A DNA stretch of 64,000 nucleotides, taken from positions 62,001 through 126,000 of the forward strand of contig NZ_LRUC01000011.1 in NCBI RefSeq assembly GCF_001550095.1, read 5' to 3'. Positions 54,468-63,441 of this stretch are shown here, in pieces. This DNA comes from Celeribacter ethanolicus. GTDB lineage: Bacteria; Pseudomonadota; Alphaproteobacteria; Rhodobacterales; Rhodobacteraceae. Within the stretch, counting starts at the first letter, position 1. Each line of letters opens with the position of its first letter. The translations under genes and the position numbers were made by a program. The notes under the pieces are model-generated. The model saw nothing but the letters and a program-made list of their open reading frames with translations, had not been told where the DNA came from and ran no database searches.

Positions 54468-55670
54468 ATGTGCGACGCCTGTAACACCTCCCCCGAATTC
54501 CTGACACGCGAGGGCGAAAGCCGTCGCGGCTTTCTGACCGCCGGTGCGGCCGCCGCCGTGGCCGCACCGCTGGCTGCAGCCGGGCTTGCCGGGACTGCCC
54601 GGGCCCAAGACGTCAACGCGCTCGCTGAGAGCCAGGTGCAATCCTGGGCCTCCTTCGACACCGATGGCGCCTTTGCGCCCCACACCATCACCCGTCGCGC
54701 CGCAGGGCCGAAGGACGTGGTGGTCGAGATCATGTACAGCTCGATCTGTCACTCCGACATTCACACCTACAAGGGCGACTGGGGCCCGCAGGTCTATCCG
54801 CTGGTGCCGGGCCATGAGATGGTCGGTCGCGTTGTGGCCGTCGGTGCAGATGTGATCAAGTTCCGCGAGGGCGATTACGCCGGTGTCGGCACCATGGTGG
54901 ATAGCTGTGGCACCTGCGCCAACTGTGTCGCCGACCGGGAACAGAACTGTCTCAACGGCACGACCTTCACCTATGGCTCCGAGGATAAAATCTCCGGTGG
55001 TCTGACCCAGGGCGGTTACTCCAAGAAGATCGTTGTCAAGGAAGAGTTCGCCCTGCGCATCCCGCCGGGGGTGGACCTCGCAGGGTTTGCGCCGCTCCTC
55101 TGTGCCGGCATCACCACGTTTTCGCCGATCAACCACTGGAATCTGAAACCGGGTCAGCGCTATGGCGTGATCGGTATGGGCGGTCTGGGCCACCTCGCCG
55201 TGAAACTCGCCGTCGCGAAAGGCGCCGAAGTTGTGGTCTTCACCACCTCCGAGGACAAGATCGCCGATGCCAAGGCTTTCGGTGCCGCCGAGGCCTATCT
55301 CTGGTCCGACGAAGAGGCGCTTGCGAAACAGGCGATGAGCTTTGATCTGATGATCTCCACCGTGCCTGTGGCCTATGAGATGCAGCCCTTCCTCAACATG
55401 CTGAAACTCGACAAGACGCTGGTCAACGTCGGTGCGCTGTTCGAAGTCCAAGGCGCTCAGGGCATGATGATGGCCTTCAACCGCCAGAGCCTTGCCGGCT
55501 CCATGACCGGTGGCATTGCGGAAACGCAGGCGGTGATCGACTTTGCCGCCGCCCATGGCGTGGCCGCGTCTTATGAGATGATCACCCCGGATCAGATCGG
55601 CGAGGCCTGTGAAAAGGTCGTCAACAAAGAGGCCCGCTACCGCTATGTCATCGACATGACCGCGGCCTGA
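54468..55670 (+). CDS. Tat-exported zinc-dependent alcohol dehydrogenase (CAD family)
   Basis: A 400-residue medium-chain dehydrogenase with a Tat signal: ESRRGFLTAGAAAAVAAPLAAAG, cleaved near ARAQDV. The enzyme part is intact. It has a catalytic-zinc Cys in SSICHSDIH, GHEMVGRV, four structural-zinc cysteines in DSCGTCANCVADREQNC, and NADP-binding GMGGLGHLAVKLA. Close cytosolic relatives (YahK, cinnamyl alcohol dehydrogenase) reduce aldehydes with NADPH. Export of a nicotinamide-dependent enzyme is unusual. The ATG at 54468 has only a modest ribosome-binding site (AAGAG). Confidence 0.85.
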   Translation: MCDACNTSPEFLTREGESRRGFLTAGAAAAVAAPLAAAGLAGTARAQDVNALAESQVQSWASFDTDGAFAPHTITRRAAGPKDVVVEIMYSSICHSDIHTYKGDWGPQVYPLVPGHEMVGRVVAVGADVIKFREGDYAGVGTMVDSCGTCANCVADREQNCLNGTTFTYGSEDKISGGLTQGGYSKKIVVKEEFALRIPPGVDLAGFAPLLCAGITTFSPINHWNLKPGQRYGVIGMGGLGHLAVKLAVAKGAEVVVFTTSEDKIADAKAFGAAEAYLWSDEEALAKQAMSFDLMISTVPVAYEMQPFLNMLKLDKTLVNVGALFEVQGAQGMMMAFNRQSLAGSMTGGIAETQAVIDFAAAHGVAASYEMITPDQIGEACEKVVNKEARYRYVIDMTAA

Positions 55671-55736
55671 TGCCATCCTGTCGGGACGGGTCTAAGCTGC
55701 CCGTCCTGATCCCTCTACGGATATGGAGCCAGAGAG

Positions 55737-56189
55737 ATGTTCGCCCCCCTCCTCCGCACCGCTTTATTCAGCCTCGCTTTGACCGCTCCAGCGGTCGCGG
55801 ACAGCTCCGAGACGCTACACCAGAAAGACAGCATGATGACAAAAATCCAGTTCACCTTCGGCTCAGAGGTTCTCACCGCCACGCTCGATGACACCACCGC
55901 CGGGCGGGATTTCGCCGCCATGCTGCCGCTTGAGCTGGAACTGACGGATTACCACGACACCGAAAAGATCGCCGACCTGCCACGCAAGCTCGATACCACC
56001 GGCGCGCCAGCCGCCTATAAACCCGAGACCGGGGACATCACGCTTTATGCGCCCTGGGGCAATCTTGCGATCTTTTACAAACCGTTTCGAAAATCGAACG
56101 GGCTTGTGCGGCTTGGGGCGTTTGACGGATCGCTTGCGCCGCTTCTGAAGGCCGGCGACACACCGGTGCGAATCGAAATCGCCGAATGA
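55737..56189 (+). CDS. Secreted cyclophilin-like-fold protein
   Basis: A 150-residue protein with a signal peptide (MFAPLLRTALFSLALTAPAVADS) and a cyclophilin-like domain (IQFTFGSEVLTATLDDTTAGRDFAAMLPLELELTDYHDTEKIADLP ... ITLYAPWGNLAIFYKP). Cytosolic homologues are uncharacterised and often near reductases regulated by LysR. It follows the Tat-ADH by 66 bases and may be co-transcribed. An internal ATG at 55833 would give a cytosolic form. Confidence 0.82.
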   Translation: MFAPLLRTALFSLALTAPAVADSSETLHQKDSMMTKIQFTFGSEVLTATLDDTTAGRDFAAMLPLELELTDYHDTEKIADLPRKLDTTGAPAAYKPETGDITLYAPWGNLAIFYKPFRKSNGLVRLGAFDGSLAPLLKAGDTPVRIEIAE

Positions 56190-56622
56190 GGACCCATCGC
56201 GACGGTATCCGCCGGACACGGCGGTGACCGGCAAGCCCATCTCAACACGCGCTCTGAGCGGAGAGGCAGAGACTTGCCCCTGAAACAACGGGCAGCGCAT
56301 GGCACCAGATCACTGTTCCCCTTAGAGCGCCCGGATCTACGCCGCGATCGAGGTAAAATCGGCCGCGACAATATCGAAACGCTTCTCAATCAGATTGAGC
56401 ACCTGTTACAGGCGCTCGACAGATGCGCGGAGTGACGATGCGGAGGCTTGCCGGCATGCCGATGCTGCGCAGGCCTAAGTATCGGCCGGTGTGAAGGTGT
56501 GAAACCGGCCCGGCCATTCCTGTGGTGTTGCTACGTGTCTGGAGCGCCTTCGCTCCGACGCCGTGACGCAAACTTCGGCGAGTTTCCGACATTCGGCGCC
56601 GATGTTCACCCCATGTGGACCC
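56190..56622. other. Gene-free region between the cyclophilin-like gene and the DAO gene
   Basis: The 433 bases between convergent genes show no convincing gene. One short frame near 56309-56435 ends in ETLLNQIEHLLQALDRCAE, which may be a gene remnant but matches nothing I recognise. A small perfect hairpin, GGAGCGCCTTCGCTCC, lies near 56541. Confidence 0.5.
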
Positions 56623-57879
56623 TCATCGGTCGAGGTGGTCGCGCATACGGTAATAGTGGATCGCGAGTGTCCCGTAGAGCGGATGCAGGGCATGAAATGG
56701 CATTGCCTTCACCGAGCGGGAAACCGGAACCGGCATGTCGGTGCCCAGCGCAAGATGCGCCGCGAAAGCTTTTCCCAGAGCCGTTGCGAGCGCCACGCCG
56801 CGCCCGTTGAACCCCGTCGCAAGCATCAATCTAGGCGCGGGTTCGCACACACGGATGCGGTGATCCGCCGTCATGCCCACGCGACCGAACCAACGGTATT
56901 CAATATCGAACCCCGTGCCAAAGATCGCATTCAGTTCCGCAACGATCCGGCGGAAATCTTCCGCGTGGGTCGGATCGGAAAACTGCCCCCGCCCTCCGAG
57001 CATGAGACGATTGCCCGGTCCAATTCGGAAATAGGTCCCGACCCGACGGGCCTCTGACACCACGACGCCGTTCGGCAGGATACGATCGAGTTGTGCACGG
57101 CTGAGCGGTTTGGTCGCGATCTGAAAACTGTTGGCAGGCACCGTTGCACGTTTGACATCGCGGCTCAGGCCGCGCGGCGTGTAGACATTGGTGGCAAGCA
57201 CCACGCGCTCGGCACTCACAACGGCCCCTGACGGCAAAGTCGCCCGCCACTTTCCGTCTGCGCGCTTGAGCCCTACCACCGGGGTTTGCGCAAAAATCTT
57301 GGCCCCCGCCGCCTCGGCCGCCCGCGCCAGTGCGCGCGCGTATTTCAGCGGATGGACCTTGCCCGCGCGCCGGTCGATCCAGCCGCCTGCGAATATGTCG
57401 GACCCGGTCTCGCGCAGCATCGCCGCAGGGTCGAGCCAGGCCACAGGCGCACCGCGCGCCTCCCACTGGCGCATGCGGGACTGCAACCCGGCAAGATGCA
57501 CCTGTTTCGCTCCAGCCTGAATCCAACCCGAGCGCGAGGCCTCACAGTCCAACCCCAGCCGCTCGACCAGATCGAACAACACATCCGCAGTGCTTCCCGC
57601 GAAGTCGGTCGCCGCTTCCCCCCAGAGACGGTCCATCGCGTCGGGATCGTCCTTGAGCCCCGGAATCACCTGCCCACCATTGCGCCCGGAGGCGCCGAAG
57701 CCGGGCTCCTGTGCCTCAAGAAGTGCAACATCTACCCCCGCTTCAGCGAGGTGTAGTGCGGTCGACAGCCCCTGAAACCCGCCACCGATCACCAGAACAT
57801 CGGTTTGAAGGCTGTCGGACAGCGACGGAAACTCAGGGACCTCCGGGGCGGTTGCGGCCCAGATGGATTGAAAGCGCAT
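56623..57879 (-). CDS. FAD-dependent amine/amino-acid oxidase (DAO family, PuuB-like)
   Basis: A 418-residue flavoprotein of the D-amino-acid oxidase family similar to gamma-glutamylputrescine oxidase. VLVIGGGFQGLSTALHLAEAG is the FAD motif, FGASGRNGGQVIPGLK is typical of PuuB-like oxidases, and RWFGRVGMTADHRIRVCEPAPRLMLATGFNGRGVALATALGKAFA closes the fold. It probably oxidises the amine or amino acid imported by the adjacent ABC transporter. It is the last gene of that operon. Confidence 0.87.
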   Translation of the reverse strand: MRFQSIWAATAPEVPEFPSLSDSLQTDVLVIGGGFQGLSTALHLAEAGVDVALLEAQEPGFGASGRNGGQVIPGLKDDPDAMDRLWGEAATDFAGSTADVLFDLVERLGLDCEASRSGWIQAGAKQVHLAGLQSRMRQWEARGAPVAWLDPAAMLRETGSDIFAGGWIDRRAGKVHPLKYARALARAAEAAGAKIFAQTPVVGLKRADGKWRATLPSGAVVSAERVVLATNVYTPRGLSRDVKRATVPANSFQIATKPLSRAQLDRILPNGVVVSEARRVGTYFRIGPGNRLMLGGRGQFSDPTHAEDFRRIVAELNAIFGTGFDIEYRWFGRVGMTADHRIRVCEPAPRLMLATGFNGRGVALATALGKAFAAHLALGTDMPVPVSRSVKAMPFHALHPLYGTLAIHYYRMRDHLDR

Positions 57880-57891
57880 GATCTTCTCCGA

Positions 57892-58623
57892 TCACATGAG
57901 ATGGCTGACACGACGCAGGAATTCCTGTGTTCGTTCGTTTTGGGGCCGGGTCAGGACCTCTTCTGCCGTGCCCTGCTCCGCGATCCGTCCGCTGTCGAGA
58001 AAGAAAACGTTGTTGGCCACTTCACGCGCGAACTGGATCTCGTGGGTGACGATCAGCATGGTCATGTGCTCTTCCGCCAGATCGCGCAGAACGGTCAGAA
58101 CCTCACCGACCATTTCAGGGTCGAGCGCGGAGGTCGGTTCATCCAAGAGGATCGCCTCGGGCCGCATCGCGAGCGCACGTGCGATGGCGACACGTTGTTG
58201 CTGACCCCCGGAAAGCGCCGAGGGGTAGAAATCCATCTTGTCGGCGAGCCCAACGCGGCGCAGGTGTTCTTCAGCACGCACGCGCACCTCGTCCTTGTTT
58301 TCGCGCAGCACCTGAACCGGGCCCTCCATGACATTTTCAAGCGCGGTCATATGTGGAAACAGGTTGAAGCGCTGAAACACCATCGCCACGCGGGTGCGAA
58401 TGTCGTGAATGGAACGCGCATGGGCGTCGACCTTTTGCTCGTCCACGAAAATCCCGCCGGACTGATAATCCTCCAGCCCGTTCACACAGCGCAGGAGTGT
58501 GGATTTTCCGGACCCGGAGGCCCCGATCAGGCAGACGACCTGGCCCTTTTCGACCTCGGCATCAATGCCCTTGAGCACCTCGTGATGACCGTAGGATTTA
58601 TGGATGTTCTCGAAACGGATCAT
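57892..58623 (-). CDS. Polar amino acid ABC transporter ATP-binding protein
   Basis: A 243-residue GlnQ/HisP-type ATPase. Walker A is GASGSGKST, the signature is LSGGQQQRVAIARAL, Walker B is AILLDEPTSALDPE, and the H-loop His is in THEIQFA. GGGGAG precedes the start, which overlaps the permease stop (ATGA). The cargo is inferred to be an amino acid or a diamine. Confidence 0.94.
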   Translation of the reverse strand: MIRFENIHKSYGHHEVLKGIDAEVEKGQVVCLIGASGSGKSTLLRCVNGLEDYQSGGIFVDEQKVDAHARSIHDIRTRVAMVFQRFNLFPHMTALENVMEGPVQVLRENKDEVRVRAEEHLRRVGLADKMDFYPSALSGGQQQRVAIARALAMRPEAILLDEPTSALDPEMVGEVLTVLRDLAEEHMTMLIVTHEIQFAREVANNVFFLDSGRIAEQGTAEEVLTRPQNERTQEFLRRVSHLM

Positions 58624-59276
58624 CGCGATCTCCCCATTTTCAACTCGACGCGGCGCATCACGATGTTGAGCGGAATGGTCAGGCACAGATAAAGCGCTGC
58701 AACCATGGTAAAAACGGTCATGTTGTCAAAGGTCGAAGACGCGAGCATTTTGCCCTGCATCGTCAGCTCAGCGACCGAAATCACCGAGACCTGCGAGCTG
58801 TCCTTGAGCAGCATCACCATGTTGTTGCCATAGGGCGGCAGCGAAATCCGCACGGCCTGCGGCAGGATGATCCGCCGCATCATTTTGCCATGGCGCATGC
58901 CGATGGATTTCGCGGCTTCGACCTGCCCGCGGTCCACCGCCTCGATCCCGCCGCGAAAGGTTTCGCCGATGTAGCACGAATAGATCAGCCCGAGGCCGAT
59001 GATCCCGGCCTGAAAAGCGGTCAGGTCGATGCCCATGTCCGGCATCACGAAATAGATATAGAAGAGCACCACAAGGATCGGAATGCCACGCAGGAATTCA
59101 ACGATATAGCGCGCAGGACGTTCAAGCCAGATATTGCGCGACGTGCGCATCATGGCCCAGAGAAGCCCGAGGGCCGTGGCGAGGAAAAGCGCAAGCAGAG
59201 AGACCGCGACCGTGCGCCAGAGACCGGTCAGCAAAAGCGGCAGGTACTCCTGAATCCGCTCGGAAAGGGGCGACAT
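58620..59276 (-). CDS. Polar amino acid ABC transporter permease
   Basis: A 218-residue HisM/GlnP-type permease with about five helices and the EAA loop EAAKSIGMRHGKMMRRIILPQAVRISLPPYGNN that docks the ATPase. Only one permease gene is present, implying a homodimer. It overlaps the ATPase gene by 4 bases. Confidence 0.93.
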   Translation of the reverse strand: MSPLSERIQEYLPLLLTGLWRTVAVSLLALFLATALGLLWAMMRTSRNIWLERPARYIVEFLRGIPILVVLFYIYFVMPDMGIDLTAFQAGIIGLGLIYSCYIGETFRGGIEAVDRGQVEAAKSIGMRHGKMMRRIILPQAVRISLPPYGNNMVMLLKDSSQVSVISVAELTMQGKMLASSTFDNMTVFTMVAALYLCLTIPLNIVMRRVELKMGRSR

Positions 59277-59333
59277 GATTGCCTCCTGTCGATGGGGGAC
59301 GCCCGGCGGTTCGAGCGCCGGGCCAATTTCGGA

Positions 59334-60071
59334 TCAGAGGCCGTATTTGGCAAAAATCTCGGCAAGCTCACCGCTTTCCTTCATCGCGGCAATCGAGGCA
59401 TTGACCTCGGCCAGAAGCTCCGGGTTTTCCTTGGACACAGCCAGTGCGACATCGCCGATCCCCATCGGCTCATAGCCCTCGACCAGCTTCACACCGAGCG
59501 CCGGATTTTGGCCCACCTGATAGGCGATGATCGGCAGATCGCCAAAACCCGCCTTGATCCGACCCAGCTTCACGTCTCGCATGATGTCGACGAGGCTGTC
59601 ATAGAGCTTGACCTCTTTGAAAATACCTTTGGCCTGAAGCTTGTCGGCAAAGGTCGTACCGATCTGGGCGCCGACGATTTCGCCGGCCAGATCGTCGAGT
59701 TGATAGGCGGTATCGTCATCGGCGGCCACGAACATGCCGTCGCCATAGCTGTAAACCGTATCCGAGAAATCCACGACTTCCTTGCGCTTGTCGGTGGCGA
59801 GCATGCCCGCCGAAATCACGTCGATCTTTCCGGTTTCGAGCGCCGGGATCAGGGCCGAAAACTGGTTGATCGCGAATTCGGGCGTATCTCCGAGATCCTC
59901 TGCGATCGCGGCGGCCAGATCAACCATGGCACCGGTCGGCTTCTGGGTCGCCGTATCAACGAAGGTGAAAGGCACGCCGGTGGTGGTCACCCCAACGGTC
60001 AGCTCATCCGCCTGAGCGGACAGCGCGGAAAGGGCCAGAGTGCTGGCGAGAGCAAGCGAGCGAAGTTTCAT
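59334..60071 (-). CDS. Polar amino acid ABC transporter substrate-binding protein
   Basis: A 245-residue periplasmic binding protein of the family 3 (SBP_bac_3) type. A signal peptide ends near LSAQADEL. The core GVPFTFVDTATQKPTGAMVDLAAAIAEDLG and ALIPALETGKIDVISAGMLATDKRKEVVDFSD are diagnostic. The start at 60071 follows AGGGA; upstream in-frame codons are AT-rich promoter. It is first in the operon and divergent from the XRE-cupin regulator. Confidence 0.92.
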   Translation of the reverse strand: MKLRSLALASTLALSALSAQADELTVGVTTTGVPFTFVDTATQKPTGAMVDLAAAIAEDLGDTPEFAINQFSALIPALETGKIDVISAGMLATDKRKEVVDFSDTVYSYGDGMFVAADDDTAYQLDDLAGEIVGAQIGTTFADKLQAKGIFKEVKLYDSLVDIMRDVKLGRIKAGFGDLPIIAYQVGQNPALGVKLVEGYEPMGIGDVALAVSKENPELLAEVNASIAAMKESGELAEIFAKYGL

Positions 60072-60150
60072 CAGATTTATCCCTGTTATTAAGCGCGCCT
60101 TCAGACGCATTTGAACTTTCTTCACCATATTGAAGAAAATATCATTCTCA

Positions 60151-60174
60151 ATGAAAAATCTTCATGATTTTCAT
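60151..60174. promoter_or_regulatory. AT-rich dyad in the transporter - regulator gap
   Basis: ATGAAAAATC and GATTTTCAT form an inverted repeat with one bulged base in a strikingly AT-rich 233-base divergent gap. Further GAAAATATC and AATGAA half-sites lie just left of it. It is a likely operator for the adjacent XRE-cupin regulator. Confidence 0.45.
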
Positions 60175-60284
60175 ATTTTTGAAAAAATTTGCCAAATACT
60201 TAGATTTATCTTCTTATTTCATCACGATGCATTTAGAATAATGAAGAATATCTACCAACAACCCACAACAATATCCACTTCAAG

Positions 60285-60294
60285 CCCCCCCCCC
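60285..60294 (+). repeat. C10 homopolymer tract before the XRE-cupin gene
   Basis: Ten consecutive C bases lie 10 bases before the ATG at 60305, where the ribosome-binding site would be. Such tracts can change length by strand slippage; see findings. Confidence 0.8.
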
Positions 60295-60304
60295 TGAAAG
60301 CGCC

Positions 60305-60916
60305 ATGTCCATCGCAGATTCGGAAGCCAAATTGAAAACTGACCCGCTGAGCGGTCATGATGATGTCTCGCTGGGCGACGCCGTGCGCCGGGCGCGTCGG
60401 GATCAGCGCCTGTCGCTTCAGACCGTCGCCGATGGTGTCGGCATCTCAACCGGGCTTCTGAGCCAGATCGAACGCGGGATTTCCTCTCCCTCGATCCGCA
60501 ATCTGCGCGCCATCTGCGATGTGATCGGCATCCCCTTCCTCTCGCTCTTCGACACGGATGGCGAAGCCGATCAGGAGCAAGGGCTGATCGTCCGGGCCGC
60601 TTCTCGACGGACCGTCGACTTCGGCGATCGCGGCATGGTGAAATCGTTCCTGACAGCTCATGACGACGGCACACTTCAGGTGATGGAGATCATCATGGCA
60701 CCGGGCGGCGGATCGGGAGAAGACGCCTATGCCCATGAGGGCGAAGAATGCGGTGTCATCCTCTGCGGCGAGGCCGAGCTTTTCGTCGAGGACAAAGCCT
60801 ATCATCTCAGCGAAGGCGACTCCTTTCACTTTGAAAGCAAACGTCCGCACCGATTTCGCAACATTGGTGACGAGACATGTCGCATCATGTGGGTCACGAC
60901 GCCGCCGGTTTGGTAA
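60305..60916 (+). CDS. XRE-family regulator with C-terminal cupin (PuuR-like)
   Basis: A 203-residue regulator with an N-terminal helix-turn-helix (LSLQTVADGVGISTGLLSQIERGISSPSIRNLRAICDVIG) and a C-terminal cupin (HEGEECGVILCGEAELFVEDKAYHLSEGDSFHFESKRPHRFRNIG). The architecture is that of PuuR, which represses putrescine catabolism. Its divergence from the ABC-DAO operon supports control of that system. No good ribosome-binding site is visible because of the C tract. Confidence 0.9.
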   Translation: MSIADSEAKLKTDPLSGHDDVSLGDAVRRARRDQRLSLQTVADGVGISTGLLSQIERGISSPSIRNLRAICDVIGIPFLSLFDTDGEADQEQGLIVRAASRRTVDFGDRGMVKSFLTAHDDGTLQVMEIIMAPGGGSGEDAYAHEGEECGVILCGEAELFVEDKAYHLSEGDSFHFESKRPHRFRNIGDETCRIMWVTTPPVW

Positions 60917-61014
60917 GGCATTCGCCGGAAGCGCAAGCTGGTTCACTTCTCTGGATGATCGTAAAAATCACAAAGATACTTTGTGCTCACGAAACCGTAA
61001 CCGCACCGATCTAC

Positions 61015-61251
61015 ATGGATGGGAGAGGACGGTTCCTTGGCAACATCTTCATAGAGCGGCTGTGACCGACGCTGAAATATGAATGCGTCTACCTACATGC
61101 CTGGGAAACCGGCTCGGAGGCAAAGGCAGGCATCTGGAAATGGATGACCTTTCACAACAACCAACGCCCACACTCAGCCCTCGGCGACAGACCACCCGTC
61201 GTGATCTACGGGCTGAGAAACGAAACAACCAACCTTGATCAGCAGGTGCAG
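61015..61251 (+). pseudogene. IS3-family transposase OrfB C-terminal fragment
   Basis: The translated stretch YMDGRGRFLGNIFIERL, stop, PTLKYECVYLHAWETG, then WMTFHNNQRPHSALGDRPP matches the end of IS3 OrfB integrase domains; a Trp codon has become TGA (61063-61065). Everything upstream of the last third of the gene is gone. Codons continue open beyond the homology to 61401. Confidence 0.8.
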
Positions 61252-61418
61252 GGGGTAGGTGATGACCGTCGGACGGAACAGACCCATTCGAGCTCGACTT
61301 CTATGACCCTCAAAGCCTCTGGCAGCGCGACAGCAATGTCTGCAAAAATTCACACTATTGAGCAGCCCGTTTCCAAGGGCCTGAGCGCGCAACGCTATTA
61401 ACATTGCGCGCCTGATGG

Positions 61419-61577
61419 CTACCGCATCGACTTACCCTCCAGATGCAGGAGGTGCACACGGTTTCGGATCCGGTCCATGAATGCATCTGCGAGCAAGGGG
61501 GCGTTGATGTAATCATACCATTCCTTTGGCAAGCACTGCGCGATCATGATGGTCGAACTATGTGCGGAACGGTCATC
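61419..61577 (-). pseudogene. IS21 IstB C-terminal fragment
   Basis: About 50 codons ending SSTIMIAQCLPKEWYDYINAPLLADAFMDRIRN and then HLLHLEGKSMR resemble the C-terminal end of the IS21 helper ATPase IstB. It is fused in frame behind an IS3 orfA fragment, creating a chimeric 116-codon open frame with no expected function. Confidence 0.72.
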
Positions 61578-61606
61578 GCGCGTTTCTTCTCGGGATTCAC
61601 TTCTTG

Positions 61607-61876
61607 AGCCCTTCGGATAAAAATCGTTCTCAATCACCAACCTCCCGATCTTCGTGTGAAATTCCTTCACCTCCGCCTCGGACGGGCCGCTCTGTTTGCC
61701 GCCGGAAAACACATCCGCCATGCCTTCCAGGGCTTGACGCTCCCAAGTGCTCATCTGGTTCGGATGCAAATGATGTTTCGATGCGATCTCCTTAATCGCC
61801 TTATCGCCCGCAGCGCTTCCAATGCCACCTCGGACTTAAATTGATCTGTAAAATATCGGCGCTTCGCCTTTCTCAT
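61607..61876 (-). pseudogene. IS3-family transposase OrfA, frameshifted fragment
   Basis: The start reads MRKAKRRYFTDQFKSEVALEAL; then a one-base shift moves to the frame AIKEIASKHHLHPNQMSTWERQALEGMADVF, followed by FHTKIGRLVIENDFYPKG, the typical OrfA helix-turn-helix and leucine-zipper region. It is truncated at about residue 85 by the IstB fragment. Confidence 0.78.
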
Positions 61877-62120
61877 CCCCCTTCAAAGGTCCGGGATACA
61901 CCTTAGCTCATTGTTTGATTTCCTGAGACCACTTCAAAACGGCTTATTCTGTCTCATAAGCGAGACATATTTTCTCCGACTTAAGTCTTATTTTGAGGCA
62001 GGGTGTGGCAATTTGTTACATGCAGGCTAAATCAAGCCCCTCAAAAGACTAAGATGTTCCCAAGCTATATCTCGTCGTCACACAGCCATAACATCAGACA
62101 CCCAAAGGTTCTTCAGCCCC

Positions 62121-63422
62121 ATGATCAAACGCATATTCACCGGTGGTGTCGCCCTCGCGGCATTGGGCATCGCCGGTTTCGCGATCTACGCATGGCATCC
62201 GGCAATCGACCCGGTTGCAACGCCCCCCGCAGACAGCTTTGCGCCAGCTCAGATCGAACAAGGGCGTATTCTGGCCGCCGCCGGATATTGCGCCACCTGC
62301 CACACCGCCGCGGACGGCGCGCCCTATGCGGGCAACTATCCGATGAAGACGGATTTCGGCACCATCTATTCCACCAACATCACGCCCGACCGGGACACCG
62401 GGATCGGGGCATGGTCGGAAGAGGCCTTTGAACGCGCGATGCGCGAAGGGCTTGATCGCAGCGGCGCACATCTTTTCCCCGCCCTGCCCTTCGATCACTT
62501 CACCAAAATGTCCGACGAAGACATCTCGGCGCTTTACGCCTATATCATGTCCTCCGTGCCCGCCGTGGCGCAGGAGCATCGCGACAACGACCTGCCCTTC
62601 CCGCTCGACCAGCGGTTTTTGCAGGCCGGTTGGAAAATGCTCTTTTTCGATGAGGGCCGCTATGAGCCAGACCCCGCGAAATCCGATGAGTGGAACCGGG
62701 GCGCTTATCTGGTCGAGGGCGTGACCCACTGTGGTGCCTGCCATACGCCGCGCAATGCGCTCGGTGCCGAGGAAACCGACGAGATGTACGCCGGCGCCGC
62801 GATCGACGACTGGATCGCACCGCCTCTGACCGCCGCGAACCCGTCGGGCGTGGCCTGGACCTCCTCCGCTTTCTTCGACTATCTCAAAACCGGCTCGTCG
62901 CGCTATCATGGCGGGGCCTCCGGCCCGATGGCGCCGGTGGTCCACGCCGGTCTCCGCGAACTGCCGGACAGCGATCTGCACGCGATTGCGGTCTATCTCG
63001 GCGACATGGTCGGCGCGCCCGAGGAAGACCCGGCCACCAATCCGGCCGTGATCAAATCGCTTGAGGCCGGTATCCCGCGACAGGACTATCGCGCCGATCA
63101 GGGCGAACGCCTCTATGCCACCGCCTGTGCGTCCTGCCACTACAACAGCCAACAGATTGCCGCGGGTCGCCCCGATCTGGGCATCAACTCCGCCATGCGC
63201 CTCGACGATCCGACCAACCTCATCCATGTGATGCTTGAAGGCGTCAAAGCCGATCAGGGCATGGAAGGCGTGGTCATGCCAGCTTTCGGGTCTACCATGT
63301 CGGACGAACAAATCGCCGCCATCGCTGCTTATCTGCGGTCCACCCGCACCGACAAGGCACCCTGGGCGGATCTGGAACAGAAAGTCGCCGACATCCGCGC
63401 CCTTGGCGCAGCGGCGCATTGA
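62121..63422 (+). CDS. Membrane-anchored tri-haem cytochrome c subunit
   Basis: A 433-residue protein with one N-terminal membrane anchor ([20 protein letters not shown]) and three haem sites: CATCH (57-61), CGACH (204-208) and CASCH (336-340). This is the electron-transfer subunit seen with acetic-acid-bacterial alcohol and aldehyde dehydrogenases and isoquinoline-oxidoreductase-like enzymes. The next genes encode the Fe-S and Mo subunits, so it probably passes electrons from a periplasmic molybdenum hydroxylase to ubiquinone. The ribosome-binding site is weak. Confidence 0.9.
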   Translation: MIKRIFTGGVALAALGIAGFAIYAWHPAIDPVATPPADSFAPAQIEQGRILAAAGYCATCHTAADGAPYAGNYPMKTDFGTIYSTNITPDRDTGIGAWSEEAFERAMREGLDRSGAHLFPALPFDHFTKMSDEDISALYAYIMSSVPAVAQEHRDNDLPFPLDQRFLQAGWKMLFFDEGRYEPDPAKSDEWNRGAYLVEGVTHCGACHTPRNALGAEETDEMYAGAAIDDWIAPPLTAANPSGVAWTSSAFFDYLKTGSSRYHGGASGPMAPVVHAGLRELPDSDLHAIAVYLGDMVGAPEEDPATNPAVIKSLEAGIPRQDYRADQGERLYATACASCHYNSQQIAAGRPDLGINSAMRLDDPTNLIHVMLEGVKADQGMEGVVMPAFGSTMSDEQIAAIAAYLRSTRTDKAPWADLEQKVADIRALGAAAH

Positions 63423-63441
63423 ACGGATCGGGAGAAAGAGA

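Larger units (their letters stand above)
60917..62120. mobile_element. Insertion-sequence graveyard (IS3 and IS21 remnants)
   Basis: About 1.2 kb with no intact gene lies between the regulator and the cytochrome gene. It contains a plus-strand IS3 orfB fragment with a stop codon, a minus-strand frameshifted IS3 orfA, and an istB C-terminal piece joined to orfA in one open frame. GC is lower than in the flanks. Complete terminal repeats are not recognised; a TGAGCTAAGGTGTATCCCGG stretch (minus strand, near 61908) could be one IS3 end. The last ~240 bases (61877-62120) hold the promoter region of the next gene. Confidence 0.75.
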
